64,000 nt of DNA. Origin: Eriocheir sinensis. Its lineage: Eukaryota > Arthropoda > Malacostraca > Decapoda > Varunidae. Shown in pieces: positions 48,926 through 61,123 of the stretch. The stretch's first letter is position 1. Each line of letters starts with the position of its first letter. The stretch spans positions 310,001 to 374,000 of the forward strand of contig NW_026111250.1 in assembly GCF_024679095.1 (NCBI RefSeq). The letters are read 5' to 3'. Under the pieces are notes generated by a model, which was not told the origin of the DNA, did not search any database, and saw nothing but the letters and a program-made list of their open reading frames with translations. The position numbers and the translations under genes were made by a program.

Positions 48926-50800
48926 TTGTATATATACATTTTATCCAAATTTACGTGATTTTATATGTATTTGTTTATATATTTTCATACAAATTTACAT
49001 TATTTTATGTGAGGTTTGTATATGTATTTCAATACAAATTTGCCTAACTTGATGTGTATTTTGCATATCTATTTTCAAACAAATTTAAATTATTTTTGTG
49101 TATATTTGTATATATTTTTATACAAATTTTAGTTATTTTATTTGTTTTTTGTATATATATTTTCCTTCAAATATACATTCTTTTATTGGAATTTTGTGTA
49201 TTTAATTTTTTACGAATTTACATTATTTTATGTGTATTTTGTATATATATTTTTCTACGTATTTAAACTATTTTATGTGTATTTTATATATACATTTTCA
49301 TAAAAATTTACGTTATTTTATTGTGTATTCGTATATATTTTGAAACATTTTATACAAATTCATGTTATTTTATGTGTATTTGTATATATATTTTCATACA
49401 AATTTATACTATTTTATGTGTATTCTTACATATATTTTGTTACAAATTTACCTTATTTTATGTTTATTTTGTATATTTATTTCATTCAATTTTAAATCAT
49501 TTAATGTGTATATTTGTATTTGTATTTATGTTATTTTATGTGTGTTTTTTATATATATTTTCATCCAAAATTACATTATTTTGTTGTTATTTTCTTAATT
49601 TAACTCGATACGAATTTAGATTATTTCATAGGTATTTTGTATACATATTTTTATACTCATTTACATTATCTAATGTGTGTTTTGTATATATTTTTTTATG
49701 CAAACTAATTTTATGTGCATTTTTGTACATAAATTTTTATAGAAACTTATAACGTATTTTATGTGTATTTTGTATATGTTTTCTCATACAAATTTACATT
49801 ATTTAGTTAGTTTTTTGTTTATTTATTTTTATACGAATGACTTGATTATTGGTGTATTTTGTAAATATTTTTTATACGTATTTACATTACTTAATGTGTA
49901 TTTTGTTTATATATTTTTTTTACAAATTTACGTTATTATATGAGTATTTGTTAAAAATATTTTGAAACGAATTTACTTTATTTTATGTATTTTGTATATA
50001 AATTTCAATTCAAATTTAGCTTATTTTGTGTGTATTTTTTATATCTATTTTCATACAAATTTAATTACTTCTGTGTATTTTTGTATATAGTTTTATACAA
50101 ATTTACGTTATTTTATGTGTATTTTGTATATTTATATTTATACAAATGCACATTCTCTTATTGGTATTTTGTTTATTTATATTTATACGAATTTACATTA
50201 TTTTATGTGTATTTTGTATATATTTTTGATGCGTATTTACTTAATTTTATTTGTATTTTGTATATATATATTTATAGAAATCTACGTTATTTTATGTGTA
50301 TTCGTATATATATTTTGAAACAAATTTACATTGTTTTATATGTTTTTTGCATATCTATTTCAATACAAATTTATCTTATTGTATGTGCATTTTGTATATT
50401 TATTTTAATACAAATTCAAATATTTTATGTGTATTTTGGTATATATAATTTAAAAAAAAAATGCGTTATTTTATAGGTATTTTGCATCTTAGTTTTCATA
50501 GAAATGTACATTATTTTATTAATATTCTGTGTATATATTTTGATACGATTTTATATTATACAATTTGTGTTTTCTATATATTTTTTTATACATATTTTCA
50601 TTATTTAATGTGTATTTTTTATATATATTTTATACAAATTAACGTCATTTTAAGTGTATTTCTTTATATAATTTCATTCAAATTTACATTATTTTAAGTG
50701 TATTTTGTATATGTATTTCAATAGAAATTTACCTATTTTTATGTGTATTTTGTATATTTATTTTCATACAAATTTAAATAATTTTTGTGTTTTTTTGTAT
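48885..50800 (-). repeat. Array block 18, T-rich orientation
   Basis: The first 600 bp copies 24.4-25.0 and 37.45-38.02 kb. It then becomes the inverted arm (49205-49755), and then other T-rich modules up to the switch at 50798-50812 (TTTTTTGTATATACACATAG), which has no second copy that I found. Confidence 0.85.
49205..49755 (-). repeat. Inverted repeat, right arm
   Basis: Partner of 46600-47140; see there. It is also the only inverted copy of the CCTAAATACAAATACAA module in the window, the other six being in A-rich orientation. Confidence 0.78.
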
Positions 50801-50804
50801 ATAC

Positions 50805-52596
50805 ACATAGAGTAAATTTCTATGAAAATATATATTCAAAATACATATAAAATTATGTAAATAAGTATAAAAATATATATATCAAATACACCTAAAAAAA
50901 TGAAAATTCGTATCAAAATAAATAAACAAAATTCCGATAAAAGAACGTATATTTGTAGGAAAATAAATATACAAAATACACATAAAATTACGAAAATTTG
51001 AATAAAAGTATATACAAAAAAACAAAAAAATAAATTTCAATTTGTATGAAAATAGATATACAAAATACACATATAATTAGTTAAATTTGTATTTAAATAC
51101 ATGTACAAAATACACATAAAATAATGTAAATTTGTATGAAATGAAAACAAATTCACATAAAATAACGTACATTTGTATAAAATAGATATACAAAATATAC
51201 ATAGAATAATGTAAAATCGTATCAAAATAAATACACAGAATATCAATAAAATAATGTAGTTTAGTATGAAAATAAAGATGCAAAATACCCATAAAATAAA
51301 GCATATTTTTTTTCAAATACATATACAAAAATACACATAGAATAATTAAATTTGTATTAAAATTAATATACAAAATGCACGTACAATAAGGGAAATTTGT
51401 ATTGAAAAAATATACAAAATGCACATAAAACAATGTATATTTGTTTTAAAATATATATACGAATACACATAAAATAACGTATATTTCTATAGAAATATAT
51501 ATACAAAATACACATGAAATGACGTTAATACGTATAAAAATATATATACACAATACACATTAAATAATGTAAATTCGCATCAAAATAAATAAACAAAATA
51601 TCAATAAAAGAATGTGTATTTGTATGAAAATAGATATACAAAATACACATAAAATATTGTAAATTTGTATAAAACTCTATTAAAAAAATACACAAAAATA
51701 ATTTAAATTTGTATAAAAATATAAATACAAAATACACATAAAACTAGTTAAATTTCTATTGAAATACATATACAAAATACACATAAAATAATGTAAATTT
51801 GAATGAAAATATATAAACAAATACACTTAAAATAACGTAAATTTGTATGAAATATATATAGAAAATACACATTAAATAATATAAATATGTATAAAAATAT
51901 ATATACAAAACACAAATAGAATAATGTAAAATAGTATCAAAATAAATACACAGAATATTAATAAAATAATGTAAATTTGTACTAAAATAAAGATGCAAAA
52001 TACCCATAAAACAACGGAATTTTATGAAAATATATATACCAAAATACACATAAAATATTTAAATTTGTATTACAATAAATATACAAAATGCACATACAAT
52101 AAGGTAAATTTGTATTGAAATAGATATGCAAAATACACATAAAACAATGTAAATTTGTTTCAAAATATATATACGAATACACATAAAATAACGTAGATTT
52201 CTATAAAAATATATATACAAAATACACATAAAATAAAGTAAATACGTATAAGAAAATGTATACAAAATACACATCAAATAATGTAAATTCGTATCAAAAT
52301 AACTAAACTAAATGCCAATAAAAGAATGTTTACTTGTATAAATATAAATATACAAAATACACATAAAATAACGTAAAATTGTATAAAACTATATACAAAA
52401 ATATACAAAAATAATTAAATTTGTATGAAAATAGATATACAAAAGACACATAAAATAAGCTAAATTTGAATTGAAATAAATATAGAAAATACATAAAATA
52501 ATGTAAATTTGTATCAAAATATATATTCAAATACACATATATTAAAATTAATATACAAAATGCGTATATAATAAGGTAAATTTGTATTGAAAAATA
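50805..52596 (+). repeat. Array block 19, A-rich orientation
   Basis: A-rich block resembling 7.3-8.1 kb at its left end (CCGATAAAAGAACGTATATT near 50934 and a similar form near 7410) and 33.0-33.9 kb further on. No gene is seen. Confidence 0.85.
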
Positions 52597-52620
52597 TGCA
52601 ACATACACGTTTACTCATAC
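52597..52620 (+). other. Orientation switch, junction family I
   Basis: TGCAACATACACGTTTACTC, identical to 19717. The left flank is cut shorter than in the other copies: the module begins abruptly at about 52542 (ATTAAAATTAATATAC). Confidence 0.88.
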
Positions 52621-53857
52621 AAATTTATATTATTTTATTGGTATTTTGTTTATTTATTTTGATACGAATTACATGATTATATGTGTATTTTGTACATATT
52701 TTTTTATACGTATTTACATTATTTAATGTGTATTTTGTTTATATATTTTCATACAAATTTACGTTATTATATGTGTATTTGTATAAATATCTTGATACAA
52801 ATTTACTTTATTTCATGTATTTTGTATATATATTTCAATTCAAAGTTAGCTTATTTGTATATATTTTCATACAAATTTAATTACTTCTGTGTATTTTTGT
52901 ATATAGTTTTATATAAATTTACGTTATTTTATGTGTATTTTGTATATTTATATATATATATATATATAAATACACATTCTTTTATTGCTATTTTGTTTAT
53001 TTATTTTGATACAAATTTACATTATTTTATGTGTATTTTGTATACATTTTTTTATACGTATTTACTTCATTTTATGTGTATTTTGTATATATATTTTTAT
53101 AGAAATCTACGTGATTATATGTGTATTCGTATATATATTTTGAAACAAATTTACATTGTTTTAAATGTATTTTGCATATCTATTTCAATACAAATTTACC
53201 TTATTGTATGTGTTTTTTGTATATTTATTTTAATACAAATTTAATTTTTTGATGTGTATTTTGGTATATATATTTTTATAAATAAAAAAATGCGTTATTT
53301 TATGGGTATTTTGCTTCTTTATTTTCATACAAATTTACATTATTTTATTAATATTCTGTGTATTTATTTTGATACGATTTTACATTATTCTATTTAAGTT
53401 TTGAACATATTTTTTTTATACAAATTTACGTTATTTTAAGTGTATTTGTTTATGTATTTTCATTCAAATTTACATTATTTTATGTGAATTTTGTGTATGT
53501 ATTTCAATACAAATTTACCTAATTTTATGTGTATTTTGTATATTTATTTTCATACAAATTTAAAATATTTTTGTGTATTTTTGTATATAGTTTGATACAA
53601 ATTTAGGTTATTTTATGTGTATTTTGTGTATCTATTTTCATACAAATACACATTCTTTTATTGATATTTTGTTTATTTATTTTGACGCGAATTTTATGTG
53701 AATTTGTTTTCATTTCATACAAATTTACATTATTTTATGTGTATTTTGTACATGTATTCAAATACAAATTTAACTAATTATACGTGTATTTTGTATATCA
53801 ATTTTCATACAAATTGAAATTTTTTTTTTTATATATTTTTATTCAAATTTTCGTAAT
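52621..53857 (-). repeat. Array block 20, T-rich orientation
   Basis: Close copy of 55305-56340 (offset about 2685) including GATGTGTATTTTGGTATATA and AAAAAAATGCGTTATTTTAT. A short TA run at 52950-52968 is private to this copy. It ends near 53850-53862 at CGTAATCTTATAAAAATC. Confidence 0.88.
52950..52968. repeat. Short (TA)n run
   Basis: About 9 TA dinucleotides where the 55.6-kb copy reads TATATTTATATTCATAC. It is an early-stage expansion of the unit's AT core. Confidence 0.85.
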
Positions 53858-54915
53858 CTTATAAAAATCTATATACCAAAATACACATAAAATATTTAAA
53901 TTTGCATTGAAATAAATATACAAAATGCACATACAATAAGGTAAATTTGTATTGAAAGAGATATGCAAAAATACATATAAAACAATGTAAATTTGTTTCA
54001 AAATATATATATGAATACAAATAAAAAAACGTAGATTTCTATAAAAATATATATACAAAATACACTTAAAATTAAGTAAATACGTATAAAAAAATGTATA
54101 CAAAATACACATAAAATAATGTAAATTCGAATTAAAATAAATAAACAAAATACCAATAAAAGAATGTGTATTTGGATAAATATAAATATACAAAATACAC
54201 ATACAAAATAAACAAAAAATAAGGTAGATTTGTAAAAAAAGATATGTACAAAATACACATAAAATAATGTAAATTTATATAAAAATATATATACAAATAC
54301 ACATAAAATACCATGAATTTGTATAAAAATATATATTCAAAATAAATATTAAATAATGTAAAAGCGCATAAAAATATATATACAAAGTACATATAAAATA
54401 ATGTAAATTCGTATCAATATAAATCAACAAAACACCAATAAAATAATATATATTTGAATGAAAATAAATTTACAAAATACACATAACATAACTAAAATTT
54501 GTATTAAAATATATACAAAAATACATAGAAATAATTTGAGTTTGTATGAAAATAGATATACAAAATACACATAAAACTAGGTAAATTTCTTTTGAAATGT
54601 ATATACAAAATACCCATAAAATATTGTAAATTTGTGTCAAAATATATAAACAAATACACATAAAATAACGTAAATTTGTATGAAAAATATATACAAAATA
54701 CACATAGAATAATGTCAATTCGTATCAAAATGAATGAGCAGAATATCAATAAAATAATGTAAATTTGTATGAAAATAAAGATGCAAAATACCCAAAAAAT
54801 AAAGCATATGTTTATAAAAATACAGATACAAAAATACACATCGAATAATTAAATTTGTATTAAAATTAATATACAAAATGCGTATATAATAAGGTAAATT
54901 TGTATTGAAAAAATA
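53858..54915 (+). repeat. Array block 21, A-rich orientation
   Basis: Copy of 43.40-44.44 and 18.69-19.72 kb, with ATGAATGAGCAG at 54730 and GCGTATATAATAAGG before the switch. Confidence 0.88.
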
Positions 54916-54939
54916 TGCAACATACACGTTTACTCATAC
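54916..54939 (+). other. Orientation switch, junction family I
   Basis: TGCAACATACACGTTTACTC; first of the two copies in the 365-bp duplication. Confidence 0.9.
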
Positions 54940-55016
54940 AAATTTATATTATTTTATTGGTATTTTGTTTATTTATTTTGATACGAATTACATGATTATA
55001 TGTGTATTTTGTACAT
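54940..55016 (-). repeat. Array block 22, T-rich orientation, very short
   Basis: Fewer than two units. It ends at TTTTGTACATATT, where the next duplicate copy begins with AAACATAAAATAACG. The break falls within a short shared ACAT sequence. Confidence 0.88.
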
Positions 55017-55280
55017 ATTAAACATAAAATAACGTAGATTTGTATGAAAAATATATACAAAATACACATAGAATAATGTCAACTCGTATCAAAATGAATG
55101 AGCAGAATATCAATAAAATAATGTAAATTTGTATGAAAATAAAGATGCAAAATACCCAAAAAAATAAAGCATATGTTTATAAAAATACAGATACAAAAAT
55201 ACACATCGAATAATTAAATTTGTATTAAAATTAATATACAAAATGCGTATATAATAAGGTAAATTTGTATTGAAAAAATA
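55017..55280 (+). repeat. Array block 23, A-rich orientation, short
   Basis: Second copy of the A-rich half of the 365-bp duplication, ATGAATGAGCAG at 55094. Confidence 0.88.
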
Positions 55281-55304
55281 TGCAACATACACGTTTATTC
55301 ATAC
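55281..55304 (+). other. Orientation switch, junction family I
   Basis: TGCAACATACACGTTTATTC; one base different from the other five copies. Confidence 0.9.
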
Positions 55305-56752
55305 AAATTTATATTATTTTATTGGTATTTTGTTTATTTATTTTGATACGAATTACATGATTATATGTGTATTTTGTACATATTTTTTATACGTATTTAC
55401 ATTATTTAATGTGTATTTTGTTTATATATTTTCATACAAATTTACGTTATTATATGTGTATTTGTATAAATATTTTGATACAAATTTACTTTATTTCATT
55501 TATTTTGTATATATACTTCAATTCAAATTTAGCTTATTTCGTGTGTATTTTGTATATATTTTCATACAAATTTAATTACTTCTGTGTATTTTTGTATATA
55601 GTTTTATATAAATTTACGTTATTTTATGTGTATTTTGTATATTTATATTCATACAAATACACATTCTTTTATTGGTATTTTGTTTATTTATTTTGATACG
55701 AATTTACATTATTTTATGTGTATTTTGTATACATTTTTTTATACGTATTTACTCCATTTTATGTGTATTTTCTATATATATATTTTTTTTAGAAATCTAC
55801 GTTATTTTATGTGTATTCGTATATATATTTTGAAACAAATTTACATTGTTTTATATGTATTTTGCATATCTATTTCAATACAAATTTACCTTATTGTATG
55901 TGTTTTTTGTATATTTATTTTAATACAAATTTAATTTTTTGATGTGTATTTTGGTATATATATTTTTATAAATAAAAAAAATGCGTTATTTTATGGGTAT
56001 TTTGCTTCTTTATTTTCATACAAATTTACATTATTTTATTAATATTCTGTGTATTTATTTTGATACGATTTTACATTATTCTATTTGTGTTTTGTACATA
56101 TTTTTTTATACAAATTTACGTTATTTTAAGTGTATTTGTTTATGTATTTTCATTCAAATTTACATTATTTTATGTGTATTTTGTGTATGTATTTCAATAC
56201 AAATTTACCTAGTTTTATGTGTATTTTGTATATTTATTTTCATACAAATTTAAAATATTTTTGTGTATTTTTGTATATAGTTTGATACAAATTTAGGTTA
56301 TTTTATGTGTATTTTGTATATCTATTTTCATACAAATACACATTCTTTTACTGACATTTTGTTTATTTATTTTGACGCGAATTTACATTATTTAATGTGT
56401 ATTTTGTATATATATTTTTATACGTATTTATATCATTTCATATGTATTTTGTATAGTTTTAAACAAATTTATATTATTTAATGTGTATTTTGTATATATA
56501 TATTTATACAAATACACATTCTTTTATTGGTATTTTGTTTATTTATTTCGATTCAAATTTACATTATTTTATGTGTATTTTGTATACATTTTTTATACGT
56601 ATTTACTTAATTTTATGTGTATTTTGTATATATATTTTTATAGAAATCTACCTTATTTCATGTGTATTCGTATATATATTTTGAAACAAATTTACATTGT
56701 TTATATGTATTTTGCATATCTATTTTTGTGTATTCTGTATTTATTTTTGTTA
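55305..56752 (-). repeat. Array block 24, T-rich orientation
   Basis: Regular T-rich block, close copy of 52621-53640, continuing into modules that appear inverted in the A-rich blocks. It ends near 56750 at TTTTGTTATACATAGAATAA. Confidence 0.88.
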
Positions 56753-57524
56753 TACATAGAATAATGTAAAATCGTATCAAAATAAGTACACAGAATATCA
56801 ATAAAATAATTTAAATTTGTATGAAAATAAAGATGCAAAATACCCATAAGATAAAGCATTTTTTTTTTAAATACATATACAAAAATACACATAGAATAAT
56901 TAAATTTGTATTAAGATTAATATACAAAATGCACACATACAATAAGGTAAATTTGTATTGAAAAAAAACGTGACAAAATAAATAAACAAAATATCATGAA
57001 AAGAATGTGTATTTGTATGAAAATAAATAATAGATAATAAATTTGTATGTAATATATATGCAAGATACATTTAAATAATGTATAAAAGAAATATATATAC
57101 AAAAAACAAATAGAATAATGTAAAATCGTATCAAAATAAATACACCGAATATTAATAAAATAATGCAAATTTGTATGAAAATAAAGATGCAAAATTCCCA
57201 TCAAATAGCGCATTTCTTATAAAAATATATATACTAAAATACACATAAAATATTTAAATTTGTATTGAAATAAATATACAAAATGCACATACAATAAGGT
57301 AAACTATTGAAAGAGATATGCAAAAATACATATAAAACAATGTAAATTTGTTTAAAAATATATATACGAATACACATAAAATAACGTAGATTTCTATAAA
57401 AATATATATACAAAATACACATAAAATTAAGTAAATACGTATAAAAAAATGTAAGCAAAATACACATAAAATAATGTAAATTCGAAACAAAATAAATAAA
57501 CAAAATACCATTAAAAGAATGTAT
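56753..57524 (+). repeat. Array block 25, A-rich orientation
   Basis: Short A-rich block with a slightly altered ATAGATAATAG module (ATAAATAATAGATAATA at 57023). It ends near 57518-57530 (AAAAGAATGTATATCTATTT). Confidence 0.85.
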
Positions 57525-58183
57525 ATCTATTTATTTTAATACAAAATCTAATATTTTGTGTTTTTTCGTATATATATTTTTATAAAAAATGTTTTATTTT
57601 ATGGGTATTTTGCATCTTAATTTTCATACAAATTTACATTATTTTATTAATATTTTCTGTATTTATTTTGATACGATTTTACATTATTTTATTTATGTTT
57701 TGTGTATATTTTTTATACATATTTACATTATTTAAAGTGTTTTTTGTATATATATTTGATACATATTTACGTTATTTTAAGTTATTTTATGTGTATTTGT
57801 TTATATATTTTGACACAAATTTACAATATTTTATGGGTATTTTGCATATATATTTCAAAAGAAATTTACCTAGTTTTATATATATTTTGAATATCTATTT
57901 TCATACAAACTCAAATTATTTTTATGTATTTTTGTATATATTTCAATACAAATTTTAGTTATGTGTATTTTGTAAATCTATTTTCATTCAAATATATATT
58001 ATTTTATTGGTATTTTGTTGAGTTATATTGACACGAATTTACATTATTTTATATGTACTTTGTATATATATTTTTATAAGCATTTACATTATTTAATATT
58101 TATTTTGAATATATAAGTTTATACTTATTGTATGTGCATTTTGTATATTTATTTCAATACAAATTTAAATATTTTATGTGTAT
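57525..58183 (-). repeat. Array block 26, T-rich orientation
   Basis: T-rich block related to 25.1-25.6 and 38.1-38.6 kb but lacking the CTGCTCATTCAT unit. It ends at GTGTATACATGTAC near 58183, a short near-palindrome. Confidence 0.84.
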
Positions 58184-60188
58184 ACATGTACAAAAAATAC
58201 ATAAAATAATGTAGATTTGTATGAAATGAAAACAAATACATTTTATATAAAATATATATACAAAATACACATAGAATAATGTAAAATCATATTAAAATAA
58301 ATACACAGAATATCAATAAAATAATGTAAATTTGTATGAAAATAAAGATGCAAAATACCCATAAAATAAAGCATATTTTTATAAAAATACATATACAAAA
58401 ATCCACATAGATCAATCAAATTTGTATTAAAATTAATATACAAAATGCACATACAATAAGGTAAATTTGTATTGAAAAAATATGCAAAATACACATAAAA
58501 CGATGTAAATTTGTTTCAAAATATATAAACGAATACACATAAAATAACGCAGATTTCTATAGAAATATATATACAAAATACACTTGAAATAATGTAAATA
58601 CGTATAAAAATATATATACAAAATACACATTAAATAATGTTAATTCGTGTCAAAATAAATAAACAAAATATCATGAAAAGAATGTGTATTTGTATGAAAA
58701 TAGATATACAAAATACACATAAAATAACCTAAATTTGTATAAAACTATAAACAAAAATACACAAAAATAATTTAAACTTGTATGAAAATAAATATACAAA
58801 AAACATATAAAATTAGGTAAATATGTATTGAAATACATATACAAAATACACATAAAAAATGTAAATTTGAATATATATATATATATATAGAAAAAAAAAA
58901 CGTAAATTTGTATCAAATATATATACAAAATTAATGTAAATATGTATAAAAAATATATATACAAAACACAAATAAAATAATGTAAAATCGTATGAAAATA
59001 AATACAGAAAATATTAATAAAATAATGTATATTTGTATGAAAATTAAGATGCAAAATACCCATAGAATAACGCATTTTTTATAAAAATATATATACGAAA
59101 AAACATAAAATATTTGATTTTGTATTAAAATAAATAGATATACAAAATACACATAAAATAAGCTAAATTAAATGAAAAATATATACAAAATACACATAGA
59201 ATAATGTAAAATCGTATCAAAATAAATACACAGAATATCAATAAAATAATGTAATTTTGTATGAAAATAAAGATGCAAAATACCCATAAAATAAAGCATA
59301 TTTATTTAAAAATACATATACAAAAATACACATAGAATAATTAAATTTGTATTAAAATTAATATACAAAATGCACGTACAATAATGTAAATTTGTATTGA
59401 AAAAATATACAAAATGCACATTTATGCGTAAATTTGTTTAAAAATCTATATACGAATACACATAAAATAACGTAGATTTCTATAGAAATATATATACAAA
59501 ATACACATGAAATGATGTAAATACGTATAAAAATATATATATACAAAATACACATTAAATAATTTAAATTCTCGTAAAAATAAATAAACAAAATATCAAT
59601 AAAAGAATGTGTATTTGTATGAAAATAGATATACAAAATACTCATAAAATAACCTAAGTTTGTATAAAACTATATACAAAAATACACAAAAATAATTTAA
59701 ATTTGTATGAAAATAAATATACAAAATACACATAAAATTAGATAAATTTGTATTGAAATACATATACAAAATACACATAAAATAATGGAAATTTGAATGA
59801 AAATATATAAACATATACACTTAAAATAACGTAAATTTGTATCAAATATATATACAAAATACTAATTAAATAATGTAAATATGTATAAAAAAATATATAC
59901 AAAACACAAATAGAATAATGTAAAATTGTATCAAAATAAATACACAGAATATTAATTAAATAATGTAAATTTGTATGAAAATAAAGATGCAAAATAGCCA
60001 TAAAATAACGCATTTTTCATAAAAATTTGTATTAAAATAAATATAAAAATTCACATACTGTAAGGTAAATTTGTATTGAAATAGATATGCAAAATACATA
60101 TAAAACAATGTAAATTTGTTTCAAAATATATATAAGAATACACATAAAATAACGTTGATTTCTATAAAAATATATACAAAATACACAT
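58184..60188 (+). repeat. Array block 27, A-rich orientation
   Basis: The part 58190-59160 matches 23.12-24.11, 36.19-37.17 and 47.63-48.61 kb, a fourth copy of that module. At 59165 it changes abruptly to the module seen at 27.1-28.0 kb. A short AT run lies at 58871-58889. Confidence 0.87.
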
Positions 60189-60201
60189 AAAAAATGTGTA
60201 T
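60181..60201. other. Orientation switch at a perfect hairpin
   Basis: ATACACAT (60181-60188), five A residues, then ATGTGTAT (60194-60201). The two units abut as a perfect 8-bp inverted repeat with a 5-nt loop. No second copy was found. Confidence 0.85.
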
Positions 60202-61106
60202 CTTGCATATATATTTCATACAAATTTATTATCTATTATTTATTTTCATGCAAATACACATTCTTTTCATGATATTTTGTTTATTTATTTTGACACGAAT
60301 TTACCTAGATATGTATTTTGTATATATATATTTTATACGTATTTACATAATATCATGTGTATTTTGTATATATATTTATAGAAATCTACGTTATTTTATG
60401 TGTATTCGTATATATATTTTGAAACAAATTAACTTTGTTTTATATGTATTTTGAATATCTCTTTCAATACATATTTACTGTATAATATATGCATTTTGTA
60501 TATTTATTTCAATACAAATTTAAATATTTTATGTGTATTTTGGTATATATATTTTATAAAAATGCGCTATTTTAGAATTTTGCATCTTTATTTATTTTTA
60601 TACAAATTTACATTATTTTATTAATATTCTGTGCATTTATTTTGATACGATTTTACATTATTCAATTTTTTTATATATATTTTTTTATGCATATTTACAT
60701 TATTTAATGTGTATCTTACAAATATATTTTATACAAATTTACTTTATTTTATGTGTATTTGTTTATGTATTTTCATACAAATTTACATTACTTTATGTGT
60801 ATATGTATTTCAATACAAATTTGCTTAATTTATGTGTATTTTGTATATTTCTTTTCATACAAATTTTAAATATTTTTGTGTATTTTTGTATATAGTTTTA
60901 TACAAATTTAGGTTATTTCATGTACGCATTTACATTATTTAATGTGTATTTTGTATATATATTTTTATGCAAATTTACTTTATTTTATGCGCATTTTTGT
61001 ACATATATTTTTTTAGAAATTTGCGTTATTTTATGTGTATTTGTATATATTTTCATACAAATTTACATTATTTTATTGCTATTTTGTTTATTTATTTTGA
61101 TACGAA
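60194..61106 (-). repeat. Array block 28, T-rich orientation
   Basis: Carries the only inverted copy of the ATAGATAATAG module (TTATCTATTATTTATT near 60229). Its right half is the reverse complement of about 12458-13250. Confidence 0.86.
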
Positions 61107-61123
61107 TGAAAATAGATATACAG
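61088..61123 (-). other. Orientation switch, junction family III, inverted copy
   Basis: TTATTTTGATACGAATGAAA followed by ATAGATATAC is the reverse complement of 12440-12476, with CG in place of CA. Confidence 0.82.

Larger units (their letters stand above)
43400..49485. repeat. Large duplicated block, copy 2
   Basis: Partner of 18690-25000, with switches of families I (44438), IV (45350) and II (48865) in the same order. Homology stops near 49487, where the T-rich sequence changes to an inverted copy of 46.6-47.1 kb. Confidence 0.82.
54656..55383. repeat. 365-bp tandem duplication carrying an orientation switch
   Basis: Two consecutive copies, about 54656-55019 and 55020-55383. Landmark spacing is 364-365 bp: ATGAATGAGCAG at 54730 and 55094, TGCAACATAC at 54916 and 55281. 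Each copy contains about 260 bp A-rich followed by about 100 bp T-rich sequence, so duplication added two extra switches. Confidence 0.88.
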
